Positions 41,225-52,800 of a stretch of DNA of 64,000 nt are shown here, piece after piece. Source of the stretch: Alligator mississippiensis (taxonomy: Eukaryota > Chordata > Crocodylia > Alligatoridae); assembly GCF_030867095.1 (NCBI RefSeq), contig NC_081828.1:48585434-48649433 (forward strand), in the 5' to 3' direction. The notes beneath the pieces were generated by a model. That model did not search any database and had not been told where the DNA came from. It saw only the letters and a program-made list of their open reading frames with translations. Numbering within the stretch: position 1 is the first letter of the stretch; each line of letters starts with the position of its first letter. Both the position numbers and the translations under genes were made by a program.

Positions 41225-41386
41225 CAGGGGTTCTCAAATATTTTTTTAGATTTGAGACTCCCCTCCTGGTTTCTGTAACTTTTCTGAATTTAACAGCACC
41301 CTAATCTAGTGGGGAGGAGCAAGCTCTTACCTCCTCACGCAGATCCGTAAAAGGATCTTGCAGCACCCAATCACTGGGAATCACTG
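41225..41386. mobile_element. Small hAT-type MITE, ends only
   Basis: It starts CAGGGGTTCTCAAATATT followed by GAGACTCCCC and ends GGGAATCACTG, a familiar hAT non-autonomous layout (CAGGGGTTCTCAA ... TTGGGAATCACTG). The flanking octamers do not match, so the borders or the copy are decayed. Confidence 0.4.
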
Positions 41387-41754
41387 GTCTCGATCTAATG
41401 TCCAGAACTGAAAATAGCTGGGGAAAAAGACCTTAGAATTCATGAGTTCTCAAATTCCTTTGAGCTGGATGAGTGTGATGTAATGGTATTATGTGCCGAT
41501 TTCCCTGCTTTCTCCCTTTCCCCAAAGCGATTCAGAATTGTTTCTCCTCTGTATTTGTCACAAATATACATAAACTATGCAAAAGTAACCCACCTATATT
41601 GCTTCACCATAGTTGGGTTATGGCTTAGACTTGGTCAGTCTCCTTTTGGTGAGCCTGCTGCCTGCTGAGTTTGGATTCAAGTTTTGGATCTCATAGGCTC
41701 GTAAACCCACTGAATCTGAATAGTTTCCAGGTAGTGTCCTTGCCTTTAGGGCTA

Positions 41755-42260
41755 AGGATAGACGGTCAAAAAGCCCAAGGCTGAATTAGTTCAGTCTTTG
41801 CAGGTTAGTGTAAGCTGAATAGATTGAACCGATAAGCAAGTGAACAGACACTTGCTTTTGATTCCGGAAACGTAGCCACTTGCCTGCAGTGGCCCAGGTC
41901 AGAAGCCAGGGGGCACTAGAGAATGCCTCCCTGCTCAGCTGGAGGATACAGCTTGGGCCAAGGCTAGTCCATCCACCCTACAAGGGGAGGGGGAGTGAGG
42001 TAGGGGTTGCAGGGAGGTGCAAAGCATTATGCGATGCTGGAGGACTGTGGGTTAATTTGAATCTGGAGAGGGTCTGGAACAGAAGTTCAATAAACTGATT
42101 TAACCTAAATCAGTTAAGTCTGATACGGCATCCATCCAGGTTTATCTTAAACTGGTTTCAACAGTTTTGAAAGTGGCTTACGTGCACTGAACTTCTGTTG
42201 TGTTACAGATTTGAACTGGTTTCCAATCACTTATACCAGTTTGTGTGTAATTTTTGTCCC
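41755..42260 (-). mobile_element. Second copy of the TA-flanked family, short core
   Basis: The element is flanked by TA (41753-41754, 42261-42262). Read on the minus strand its first 180 bp match the left shell of the element at 27986 (for example ACACACAAACTGGTATAAGTG, CAGTTCAAATCTGTAACA, GATAAACCTGG, TATCAGACTTAACTGATTT), and its last 100 bp match the other shell (ACTAACCTGCAAAGACTGAA). Its core is only about 200 bp, against about 1.4 kb in the other copy. Confidence 0.75.
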
Positions 42261-43338
42261 TAGCCCCAGAGCCCCAATGGAGTGTATGTGCTGACTTGTT
42301 CCCCTTTGTAGAAGTGGGACTCTGCAGTGTAGCTGCCATATGCCTTGAACAGTTCAAACTCTGACTCATCCTCTAAATCTCCCCAGGACTTTCAGCACGT
42401 TGTTTCGTAGAGCTCTAATCACACTCAGGTTTTGAGTTTAACCCATCAGAGATAAATAACCAATACATTAAAGAACCCAGAAGCTTTGCATATTAACTTT
42501 AACACACATAACACACTTTACTTATTGGGAAAGAAGAGACTTACACCTCCATACAAAACCCTTCCTGGCTGTGTCCTCAGGACTCCAAAACTCCACAGAC
42601 CAGGGAGGAGCTAGGGAATGAACCAAGCTAAAAAGCACAGCCTCCCCATCCATCAGCAGCCTGGAGTGCAGGGGCAACTGTTAAGTGGGCTTCCAGAGAG
42701 GCAGCAGTGGGAGTGCCCAGATGAGCAGTTGTGGGTGCTGGGTTGGGGAAGAAGTGAGCACTTATCCTCTTGCATGGGAGCCAGGTGCAACAGCACCCTT
42801 TAAAAGATCTCGTGCCACCCCATGTAAGGATCACTAACTGCTTTTTCCAGATTTCGATTGGTGTATGTTGTTTGCAAACCACCAGGGAGAAAAAGTTAGA
42901 ATTGATTGGTCTGGCTCCTTTGAAAAGGTAAAAATAGAGGTCATTTATTAGACAGGACTGGATGCTTTCAGCATGCCAAATACCTTGGACCAGTGTGTTC
43001 CTACAATGATGAGTGTTCTAGAATTTGTAAAGAGTATTTTTGTTTCCATTTTTTTAATTGAGTGCTGTTCCACCTAATTGTGCCTCTCTTTAAATGATGC
43101 AAAACAAATTATCCTTTGTACCCCCAAGGTCAGTGCTTAATACAAATTTAAAAATATGTACTAGCTAGAAAAAGTTAGCTTAAACATAAAACATTTCAGG
43201 AAGTTAGGAGCATCCAGAACCAGGAGCTTATAACAAACTGTTCTGTTACCCAAATTGTTGTGGATGCAACCTGCATCTGCTATAAATACCTTTAATTCAT
43301 TTCTTGCCCTTTAACTTAAATCTACTTTCTTTTTGCAG

Positions 43339-43433
43339 ATCAAGACAGACATGATCCTTGTGTTATGTAAGAAGAAACAGGAAGACAAATGGGAATGCCT
43401 TACTCGAGTGGAAAAAGAAAGCAAAGATAAAGA
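43339..43433 (+). CDS. CACYBP: CACYBP exon 5: end of CS domain
   Basis: The exon encodes residues 139-169 and part of 170: IKTDMILVLCKKKQEDKW, then ECLTRVEKESKDK. It covers the last CS strand and the start of the linker to the SGS part. It leaves in phase 2 at AAAGA|GTGAGT. Confidence 0.96.
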
Positions 43434-43982
43434 GTGAGTGTATCTATTCCACTACCTTCTATGGAAATTGCTTTTATATCACCCAAACAAGCTGGTTATG
43501 TACTATGTCATCTCCAAAATACAAAATGAGAAGTGTTGATCTAGGGAACTAGAGTTGCTAGAGTTGAGATGGAGATTTCTTACCTACTCAGGACTAGTAC
43601 CATTTGAATGAATTTGCTTTACATTGCTAAAGTTCTGTCACCCTTTATTGCTTTACTGTTGTTTAAGAATTTAGGTTGGAATCTGCATCAGCATCATGGA
43701 TTTCACCAGGATATTCATATATGTTTACATACATACATATATGTATATAGCTCTTCCTATATGTCCTTCCCTTCTGGCTCTACCTTGAAGCCTTATGGCA
43801 AAGAACTAAAAAAAATTACCTGACGGCAGTCCCTCAGAACCTATCAACACCAATAAGATCATCTGAGGCTTCCTGTAGGGATTGGTCTTAACTACAAGAC
43901 TTGAATTCAGAACAAAACTACCTTCCCCTCTGGAACCATCTGTAGAGGGAAATGACTTAATATACTGCTTAAGGGGTTGGGT

Positions 43983-45052
43983 TCATAGAATCATAAAAAC
44001 TGAGGGTTGGAAGGGACCTCAGGAGGTCATCTAGTCCAGTGTTTCTCAACCTTCTAAGTAGCAAGTACCCCCTAACTTCTGAAAATTTTAATAAATACCC
44101 CAACACTCAATTTTCCAGGGGATTTTATACTTAAAGACAAATGTGTGCCATATGTTGGAAGAAGGGCTGTGTATGTAAGATCGTGATAGGACAGATGTCT
44201 CATCTGGTGTGAGTAGGGTTGCCACCTTTTACACCAGGGGTGCACAGCTCAAGTATGTACCTGGGCTAGAGGTGATGTTGGCCAAAGCTAGGAGGACTGA
44301 ACCTAGTGCCGTGCAACACACCAAATTGTTACTGGAGAATTTAGCACCAATTTTTTTGCCATTGTTTTGAGAGGAAAAGAGAGGGTGAGAGAGAGAGGGA
44401 GGAAAAGAGGGCGAGAGAGAGTGTTGAGGTACCAGTGTACCCCCTGCCTGTCTCGTGTACCCCCAGGGGTACACGTACCACAGGTTGAGAAACTATGAAA
44501 CTATGATCTAGTCTAACCCCCTGCTCAAAGCAGGACCATTCCCCACCCAGATGGATCCTTCCACCCAAGGCTTTGTTTAGCCAGGTCTTAGAAACCTCCA
44601 AGGATGGAGATTTCACTACCGCTTTGGATAACCTGTTCCAGTGCTTTACTACCCTCCTAGTGAGAACATATTTCCTAATATCCAACCTAAACTTCCCTTG
44701 CTGCAACTTGAGCCCATTGTTTTTTGTTCTGTCATCTGCCACCACTGAGAACAGTCTAGCTTCATTCTCTTTGGAACCACCCTTCAGGTAGTTGAAGGCT
44801 GTTATTAAATCCCTTCTCAAGTCTTTTCTTCTCTAGACTAAATAAGCCCAGTTCCCTCAGCTTCTCCTTCCCTCCTTAGAAGTCATGTGGCCCAGCCCCC
44901 TCACCATTTTTGTTGCCCTCTCCAATTTGTCCACATCGTTTCTGTAGTGGGCGGCTCAAAACTGGACACTACTCCAGGTGTGGCCTCACCAGTGTTTAGA
45001 GGGGAAGAATCATTTACCTTGATCTGTTGGCAATGCTTATATTAATGCAGCC
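43983..45052 (-). mobile_element. CR1 LINE, 5'-truncated, interrupted by a hAT element
   Basis: The tail side (43983-44036: TTCATAGAATCATAAAAACT then GGGTTGGAAGGGACCTC) and the body (44514-45052) are halves of one CR1. On the minus strand the body encodes FRLDIRKYVLTRRVVKHWNR then LSKAVVKSPSLEVSKTWLNK, the ORF2 end. The 5' part reads, on the plus strand, CCAGGTGTGGCCTCACCAG and the AATGCAGCCTA text typical of CR1. It stops abruptly at about 45052 against Helitron sequence. Confidence 0.92.
44037..44505. mobile_element. hAT-type element inserted in the CR1, perfect 8-bp target duplication
   Basis: The ends are CAGTGTTTCTCAACC at left and GGTTGAGAAACTATG at right. The octamer ATCTAGTC is duplicated at 44029-44036 and 44506-44513, exactly rejoining the CR1 text around it. 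The right tip holds a short local duplication (AAACTATG twice). Purine-rich GAGAGAG text fills 44370-44425. Confidence 0.88.
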
Positions 45053-45055
45053 TAC

Positions 45056-45780
45056 GAAGAAACAGGTACTAGCATAAAAGCCTGTCAGAAATAGGCTACT
45101 TGTTACATGGTACCACATTTCTGTTACTGTGTCATTACCAACTTGAGCGGTTCTGCCTGTTTTTTCTATACAACGTGTAGCCATCAACATTTCCAAGTGT
45201 CTTCTCTCTAAACTCCTTTGGTATGTCTTCAGACACTGATGATTTTCTATGCACAGTGCATTTGGATTCAGTCTTCCACACGGTCCATGAATCATACATC
45301 TCGTCACAATGATCTTTGCTCAATAGACAATGCACTGTTGTATGACTGAATATTTGTTTTAAAGTTCTGGTAATGCTCATTGTTCTGATTCGTCATCAAA
45401 TCCTGCAAATACTCTGAAAACGGTCTCCTTGGAGGCAGAATCACTTTACGCTTATGGCAATAACTCCGGAACTGGCCATCTGACCGTCTTTCAGCTTGGA
45501 AGTTTAAAGAGTTACAAAAGTGGCACACCACGTTCATCAATCCACAGCTATGTTCCTCAATCTCGTCTTCAGTGAATCTGTTGTTGTCTACTCTTTCAGC
45601 CTGTCTTCTATTGTCTCTGCGAACCCTTTGCCTTTCTATTGCATCTCTTCTACGACACCCTCTTTGCTCATTTGTTTCATTTTGTCCTACTCTTGCCATT
45701 CTTTCTGCATTCAATTGCTGTCTTTTCTTGACTTCACCTTGGTAAGGGTGTTATGGGTTAAAGTAAGGGTGTTAAAGGAC
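45056..45780 (-). mobile_element. Helitron (rolling-circle transposon) fragment
   Basis: The minus strand encodes pieces of the Helitron Rep/helicase N-terminal region: a Helitron-like N block (CHFCNSLNFQAERRSDGQ, then SYCHKRKVILPP, NFKTNIQSYNSAL) at 45300-45714; then MIHGPCGRLNPNALC near 45298-45255; then IPKEFREKTLGNVDGYTLYR near 45220-45160; and NVVPCNK near 45110. Frames change between blocks and a large middle part is missing, so it is dead. Helitron termini (TC start, CTRR end with hairpin) were not found. It ends against the CR1. Confidence 0.75.
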
Positions 45781-46816
45781 AATTTTTGCTTGGATACTGA
45801 GAGTACACCATGACTAATTGAAATCAATCATTAAAAGTCCAGAAAAGTGAGCGCAAATATGGTTTTTTTTGAGCGTGAGAGATAGAATGACAAAGACACA
45901 AACAAAGCAAACTATTACAGAGGATTAGAAATAGCTACTGAAACTGTGTCTGCAGTGCAGTACTGCACCATTTAGGCAATCCTGCAAAGATTTGCACTGG
46001 CTCCCATGCAGTGTCAATCTATAAATCCCTAATATGTGCAGGACCAAGTCACTTTAGAAATCACCTAGTATGATTTTGCTGTCAGACTAGTGCTCAGCTT
46101 TCAGAGATGGGCTCCCCATGTGGAGAACTTAACTCCTTCCTGTCTTAGAGCATGGTTCAACCCATTACTTTAAACTAGCTGGCCAAAGAGTTTTGAAGGC
46201 AGGTTAAGGGGAGTAGCTCTTGGGTGGGTTTTCTCCATCCTATGTATTTCGGACATGTATGACTTTAGTGACAACTGTGGCACCAGAAAAAATTAATTTA
46301 GGTTCTTGTCACTTGACTACTTCAGCTGTGAAAAGTACTCAGTGAAACTTATCTTAAAAGAGCCAATCCAGTGGTGTCACAGACCTCTGTCTCTGTTTTA
46401 GGAAGGGGGACACCATGCAATTTTCACTTAAGAGGCTGGAAACAATCACTTGCACAGCTTTTGTAGCAAAAGTAAACATGGGTTGTGGCACTCCCTAGGT
46501 CTGGTAATAAATTGTTACATCTCCATGAAGTTTAAATGCTTATAACCCTAACTCTTACTACAAAGCTGTTCTCTTTAATGAGGGACAGCTCCAAGATTTT
46601 AGTTTATTCCACTAAACCTACTAGAGCTTTCACCTTGCTATTGTTTTTACGGGTTCTGAGTTTGTGTGATAGTGTGGGACTATATCCTGTCATTTCCTAA
46701 AACCAGAGGCAAAATCCTATATATCGCTGATCCTTTTGCAAAAGAATTGTTAAAGCATTTAAAATTTAGCAGAGAAATGACAAGTCTATTTCATACCCAT
46801 CCCTTTTGTCTTACAG

Positions 46817-46976
46817 GAAGGCTGCATATGACACGTCAGACCCTGGTGAAGGGCTGATGAACCTTCTGAAAAAGATGTATTCAGAGGGGGATGATGACAT
46901 GAAAAGAACCATTAATAAGGCCTGGGTTGAGAGTAGAGAAAAACAATCTAAAGGAGATATACCAATGGATATTTGA
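46817..46976 (+). CDS. CACYBP: CACYBP terminal coding exon: SGS region
   Basis: The exon encodes residues 171-222: [20 protein letters not shown], then [20 protein letters not shown], then [12 protein letters not shown] and [22 protein letters not shown] is the near-invariant SGS core that binds S100 proteins. The last residues differ from human (GDTEF), as is usual for this end. Confidence 0.97.
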
Positions 46977-47305
46977 TACTACTCCGAAGGGGGCCTTAAT
47001 ATGGATCTTCGTATGGGACTTTTGCTGTGCTGCAGAGGGCAGGTCTTATAAGTGCATTGTTTACACAACCTACTTCCAAGCAAAGACACTTAGCTGTTTT
47101 TGATTTCAGGTTGGAGAAATTATTTAAATAAAGTATGCTTAAAACCCATTTCCCTCAATCAAGTGGGACCCTCTTTCCTGAAGAGTACAGGGTATTTGTC
47201 TTTCCATGGCCTCCAAGAGCATTTCATTATTTTTTGTTCATCTGAGAAACTGACAACATGCAAACAATACAAAGGAAAATAAATGCAAGTTGTTGGTTAA
47301 AGTCA
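46977..47305 (+). other. CACYBP: CACYBP 3'UTR
   Basis: AATAAA occurs at 47127-47132 and 47278-47283, 151 and 302 nt after the stop. The second, followed by TGTTGG/TTGGTT-rich text, looks at least as good as the first. The exact end is inferred. Confidence 0.6.
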
Positions 47306-49380
47306 AAGTGTTTGCTGTTCTCTACTCTAGTTCCTAGCCCTCTTGTAACAGCTGCAGCCTACGTCATTTTTCTACATGCAGGAAGCAGGAGAAAATGTTT
47401 TCACATGCTCCAAAAGGACAGGTATGTCTACATTTATGATGAAAATTTAATGGTAGAAGAGGAACTGCTATCTTGCAACAAAACATCTGCTAGGTGAACT
47501 GAAAAACCGTTCTGATCTGTTGGTATTGACACTGTTTCAGGCTGAAGTGCAAGGGTAAGAGCTCTGAAGAAAGCCTGATTAGCACACGCTTCTTTATGGG
47601 CATAGACAGAAGTTACATTTGTCATGCGATCAGCCCTCTGAAAGTGCTCTACAGCCATGCTCTTCCAGAAGTGCACAGCTGCAGAGCGCTTTAAAAGTTC
47701 CTGATCACAGGACAAATGAACCCTCATGTAAGTGTTCAGATGTAGAAAGTCTAAAGTGGAGCACCTTCATTAACTTCTGTCTGATTGGGTGGCTGGGCTG
47801 CTAGCCAGTTCTGCCTCCTATGCTGTTTGCACAATGGGAGGGGAGGGAGCTCGAGATGGGGTTTACCTAGCCTGCACTGTAGTGGGGGCAGATGGATTGG
47901 AGCTCCCCTCCCCACCTCCGATGCAGCAAATGACAAATGTCTGTTGGGTCAAGAGGGTTGGTCTAACTCATGGCACTTTCTGTAAAGTGCCATGAATTAG
48001 ACCAGGGAGCTGCATGTCTGTCAACACCATATGGTAGTACCTGTTGCTAGTCCAGAGACTGATTGTGTGTGCTTGGGAGAATTTGTGTACAAGAGACTTA
48101 ACTAGTGGCTGCCTCTGGCTAGCAGTCTTTGATCTTATCAGTTACCCAGCAATGTAACTGTTGTTCCCTTCTCTCGCCTCCCAAATCCAGGAGGCTGAGC
48201 CACCACATGAAGAGCAAGATGCCAAACCAATTCCAGGCCTAGCAAAATAAAATGTAACTACCCTCTACCTTTTAGGTCTTGTAGAGAATGTACAGTACCA
48301 AACAATAAATGTTTAGATTGCTGTGACCATGACCCTAAAGGTGAGGCTATAGTAGCCTAATACATTGCTGACTTCTCCATTCAGGCCACAGAGCCCTATG
48401 TTGATTGACCTCAGGCTGGCGTCAATAAGGGGCTGCTCAGCTGCTTCTGGTATAAGGGATGGGGTGTTGTAGCCATGATGGTCTAGGAAATATATGAGAA
48501 GCAAGGTTGGGGGGGGGGGTGTTTGTGGTAACTGCATTGCTAGGAGTCCTAGAGAAAATCTTAAATTTGTACATGGGGGGAAAAGGACATAATGGGCCAT
48601 CATTTAGTCAAGTGACAGTAGGCATATCAAAGGAGAAAGAGATAATTACAAACCCCTCCACCCTTTGTTCCCCACCTCAAATAATCTGCCTGAATGGCAG
48701 AGGTGACTGCCAAATTAATTGCCTATGTTGCTTTCCCAGTGTTGTAAGGAAAATTAGGCTCTGACTCACTTCACTAATGTAGCTCCCTTCAAAATGGTGT
48801 ATTCTTTTATACCAGGACACTGAAAGAGGGGAACTGTGTATGCTTCTCCATTACACTGTTGATTACAGGAAGGAATGGGAAAGATTAGAAGATAGGCAGC
48901 ACACTTGACTCTATTCTATGTCTATACAAAAACAACATTGCACTTGAGGAGACACATGTAATGTTCCCTGACTGAAGCCTTTGTCTAATGTTGAAGAGAA
49001 CTAAGCCACAGAAAAATTAAATGGCTTGATTAGTGAGTGAGGCGTAGGACCAATTGTTTGTTACCATGTTGAGCCACCATACCCAGCTCTATAACTATGC
49101 AAGCATGCTGTGAGAAGTCTCAACTTCACTCTAGCTTGATGGGCTCTTAGGTCAGAAGCTGTGCAAGTGTTCCCTACATATTAACTAGTGGACAATCTAC
49201 ATCAGGAGGCACACACAAACCGTACACCAACTTGGGCTCAGCAGTTGGCTTATGACTTTGCATTTAGCAAGAGTACTTCCATGCTACATTGTATGATTGT
49301 TTGTGTTGCTTTTGATCAAACTATTATGGAGAAGAATGCACAGCAACCAGAATGCAAGGAGTAAACCATTCTTGTGCTAT
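47306..49380. other. Intergenic stretch between the convergent genes
   Basis: No gene is seen. A near-perfect hairpin lies at 47960-48003. The block 47410-47730 may be another short element, but its ends were not resolved. A G run lies near 48508-48518. Confidence 0.45.
47960..48003. repeat. Hairpin with 20-bp arms and 4-nt loop
   Basis: The arms 47960-47979 (GGTCTAACTCATGGCACTTT) and 47984-48003 are complementary except for one base; the loop is CTGT. It could be the two ends of a MITE brought together by internal loss, or a simple palindrome. It lies about 0.65 kb beyond the predicted CACYBP 3' end. Confidence 0.8.
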
Positions 49381-49421
49381 ATCTGTTTTTAATGTTTCTC
49401 ATTACAAATTTCAGCTTGGTC

Positions 49422-49427
49422 TTTAAT
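49422..49427 (-). terminator. MRPS14: Candidate MRPS14 polyadenylation signal (ATTAAA)
   Basis: Read on the minus strand this is ATTAAA, 254 nt after the MRPS14 stop. I saw no AATAAA closer. A second ATTAAA lies at 49388-49393. The choice is uncertain. Confidence 0.3.
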
Positions 49428-49680
49428 AAGAAGGTAGCAATTCTGTGTCAAAGTAAAACTGTCTCATACAGACTGGCTCAATGCATTCATGCTTTCTCCC
49501 GTCCCTTTCTCTGGCAACTGTCAGGGCCCTTAAGACTGAACTATAGTGGGACCACTGCTTCTGTTCCTTGCTATAACACCTATGCTGGACATAGAAGCAA
49601 AAACAATTTTGCTGTAATTCCTGGAAAGCATGAACTGGGCCCAGTCTGTCTCTTTTTAACAAAGAAGTCCTGGCGGTGAT

Positions 49681-49863
49681 TTACCACATAGCTCTCTGTA
49701 TCCCAGACATATGACCGTGGTCAGCCAGGTGGCGGAAGACAATTCGACTAACCCGCCAGCGCCATTTCACACCTCGAGGACGAGATGTCAGGACACACCT
49801 ATTCCGGATTCTCACAGGGCAGCTGTCCCGGGGCAGGGCGGTAATCTCTTTGTCAGCTATTTC
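49681..49863 (-). CDS. MRPS14: MRPS14 terminal coding exon (60 codons plus stop)
   Basis: The exon encodes [20 protein letters not shown], then [20 protein letters not shown], then [20 protein letters not shown] and TAA. RNRCxxTxRPRG...LSR/VSRxxxRxLADxG...GxxxAxW is the uS14 family signature that contacts 16S/12S rRNA in the head of the small subunit. Against the human sequence I recall, one Arg is Trp (GVKWRWR for GVKRRWR), an odd but non-disruptive change. The minus-strand acceptor is CAG|GAAATA. Confidence 0.96.
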   Translation of the reverse strand, partial: EIADKEITALPRDSCPVRIRNRCVLTSRPRGVKWRWRVSRIVFRHLADHGHMSGIQRAMW

Positions 49864-52800
49864 CTGGAATAAAAGAACACAGCAAGGAGTTAAACCATAT
49901 TTTGCCAAGGTTATTTTTAAGGGACATTAGGTGGTACTGAAAAAGGACACAATTGTCAGGTCTGAGGACTCTTAGTCACATAAGCGATGTTTCTTTTTGG
50001 CTTCAACCACACCAATACACTTCAATCATCAGCTACAGCCATCACTCCTCCATTTATGGGAGTTAACACTCCATAAGCCACTTGATCCTCTCAGACTTCC
50101 CCCCAATTGTCATTAATGGTTCTTATTAGAAGTGAATCCTGTTCCTCTGACAGCTTAAGTTACTGAAGCGCCCAGCTGGAGAATAGCTAAAATTGATCAA
50201 ATAACTAATGAGACTGGCTTTGAAAAAGATACCTGGAAGTTAAAACCTGTCTGCCACAGAGCAGACTAATTTTTAAAGAGAATTGAGCTTAGCCCCACCT
50301 ATTCCTCCTTAGCTACCTCCGCAGGTGATAGACTTTGACACAGATAAAAGGGAATCTCTGCAGCTTCACTGGGATAAAAGAGCTGGAGGAAGTGAGAAAG
50401 TTCTGTAGAGGATCCAAGGTCAGGGAGGACTGTGGAAACAGCTCTCCAACCATCCAGAGAGAGATAGATCTTGCTGGAGCTACTTATAAAAAGGAGAAGA
50501 AATCTGAAGAAGCAGAAAACAGACAGCAGAATCCAGGTTCTTTTGGGGGGAAAAAAGATGAGGTAAGTCCAACAAAGGTAATTAAAGAAACTGTAGTTTG
50601 GGAAACTTATACAATTAGACTACAGTACTTGGTATTTATGATATAATGTTCTATTAAGACTCATTTTAAAATATGGGGTATGGTTTCACTGCACAAGTCT
50701 AGGTACAATAAACTAAAGTTCAGGACCAGTAAGGATAGTGACATGACAACAGGATTGTATTACCCGAGGTTGCCATTCACTATGAAGCAACTCCTATGAT
50801 TTCAGAAGATCAGTACAGAACCTGGGGAAAGCCACGAATAGACAAACCAATAGCAACCCCTGTCTTCATGCAAATTATCCACTTGAGGCTGGTGCTATCT
50901 CAAAATATATTGGGGAAATTAAGGCTAACTCACAGTAGTAAATAAGATCTTCCTGCATGGTGTCTAAGCTGTGTTGGAATGCTACAGAAATATTCCTTCT
51001 TAAGTGAGAGAGAAAACAGGATAGCGAGCCTGTCCTATTTCTCAAAAGAATGTTTTCAATGAGGCATTAGCTGCTCTTTGAATTTTAACAATAAAGCCAG
51101 TGGGAAACAAGTTTAATACGGTGGTGATGTGTGCAACTGCACAGAAAACACACTAGCATTCACTATCCAGAGATTTTAGAAAAAAATGCTACATGCCAGA
51201 CTTTTCTGTACCCCTTTAGCAAGGCTGCCAGAGCAGAAGTCTTAATGTATTTCCCTGTTCACCTATCACAGCTGTATTTATTGTACTGTGCTCCCCCAGT
51301 CAGAAAATAACGAGCCTCACAAGCCTGCTAAGCTTTTAAGTTTTGTTTTAAAATATAAATAAAACATCAGGCTAATCTAAATGTAGACAGCTGCCAAAAA
51401 CAAGGTATTGAAAGCTGGGCTTCCTAGCTGTTCTGCCAGTTCCTGGTTAGTTTGAGCCAGCATCTCCTGCCATAAATGCTGGCTCTGAGAAACCAAGGAA
51501 CTGATAGCTCAAGCAGGAAGTTTTCACCAAAGATTCAAGTAAGTGCTTTTTTTCTCTTCTCTCCTGGCTCTTTCACCCTGTAGCAATTTCTGCAACAATG
51601 GTGACACCTGCTGGCTGTGATAGTTTTCAGATGAGCTGCACAAAGCAGTGCTAAATAGCCCCAAACTGTGAAATTCCCCTGAAGGACCAAGTCCAGCAAA
51701 AACTCCTTTATATGAACTGAATCATGCAGACAGGTCCGTTGAAGATAATGGTGTTTCATATATTTAAAATTAAGCAAGTAAGTGTTTGTAAGCTCATACT
51801 CCTAATATGTAAGAAAAGGTCGGTACCAGGTTTATTTAGGAAATTATAACTTGGGGGAAGGGGAGAAGACTGAACTAACCACTTCTCATGGGGAGGTGGC
51901 CATTAAACACATCTGTTGGTGGTGGTAGTTATGGGAAGAAAAACTAGTGACTTCCAAAACAACCTAGTATCTTAGTTCAATGTAACTCAGCAGAAAGCAG
52001 CCATTTTCTGATCAGCAGGGATCCAGGTTTCCCACAGAAAAATGGGGAAAATCACGGATTTCCTGGTTTTATCAAAGAAAACGCGGATTTTTTTCTTGGC
52101 AGAGAAACCCATGGATTTCCCCCTTTTGCAAAGAGGGCTGCAGGCTGCGAGAGTTCCAGCCTGCAAGAGCTGTTTGCAAAAAGGGCGGGAAAGCCCCAAC
52201 CCTGCCCAGAGGGGAATAGGCAGGGGGGAGGGCAGAGCCTGCAGTTTTTAGTCAGTGGCAAAGCTTAGGTTGGGCTCACTTTCCTTCTGGAGCCTGTGAA
52301 CTGGTAAGTGGGGCTTGCAGGGGACTGGGAGGTTGTGGGGCAGCACTGGGGTGGAAGCTGGCTAGAGGCTGAGGGACTGGGGAGGTGTTAGGGAAATGCA
52401 TGGAGTACCTAGCCAGCACCTCCATGTGCAGTTTCCCTTAAGGACTGCTAGAACCACTTATTGGTTTCATGTGCCTCCGGCACTCCAGCCACAAGCGGGG
52501 AGATGTGGCTGGAGTGCCTGGACAGCTCCACAAGCAGGGAGGTGTTGGGGAAATGCACAGAGTGCCTAGCTGGCGCTGCATCTCCCTGCTCATAGCCAGA
52601 GTGCCTGACTGGGGGCACACAAAACCTAAGCGGCTCTAGCAGCCCGTAAGGGAAGCCAAACATAGGTGCTGGTCAGGAGCAGGGAGCTGGCTAGGCACTT
52701 TGTGTTGTTCACTCTCAGGGAGAAAGAAGAAGCCATGCCCCCAGATCGGTGTGGGGGGCAGGCTATGGGTTTGAGCTCCCACCCTGCTTCCCTCCCATGG

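Larger units (their letters stand above)
38652..43338 (+). other. CACYBP intron 4
   Basis: This 4.7-kb intron holds a hAT-like element with a minisatellite (38666-39278), a hAT-type MITE (about 41225-41386) and a TA-flanked element (41755-42260). The remainder (39280-41220 and 42270-43330) looks unique, with no exon. Confidence 0.8.
43434..46816 (+). other. CACYBP intron 5, with stacked transposons
   Basis: This 3.4-kb intron has a CR1, a hAT copy inside the CR1, and a Helitron piece abutting it. A short AT-rich microsatellite-like patch lies near 43712-43750. The last kilobase (45790-46810) has nothing classifiable. Confidence 0.8.
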
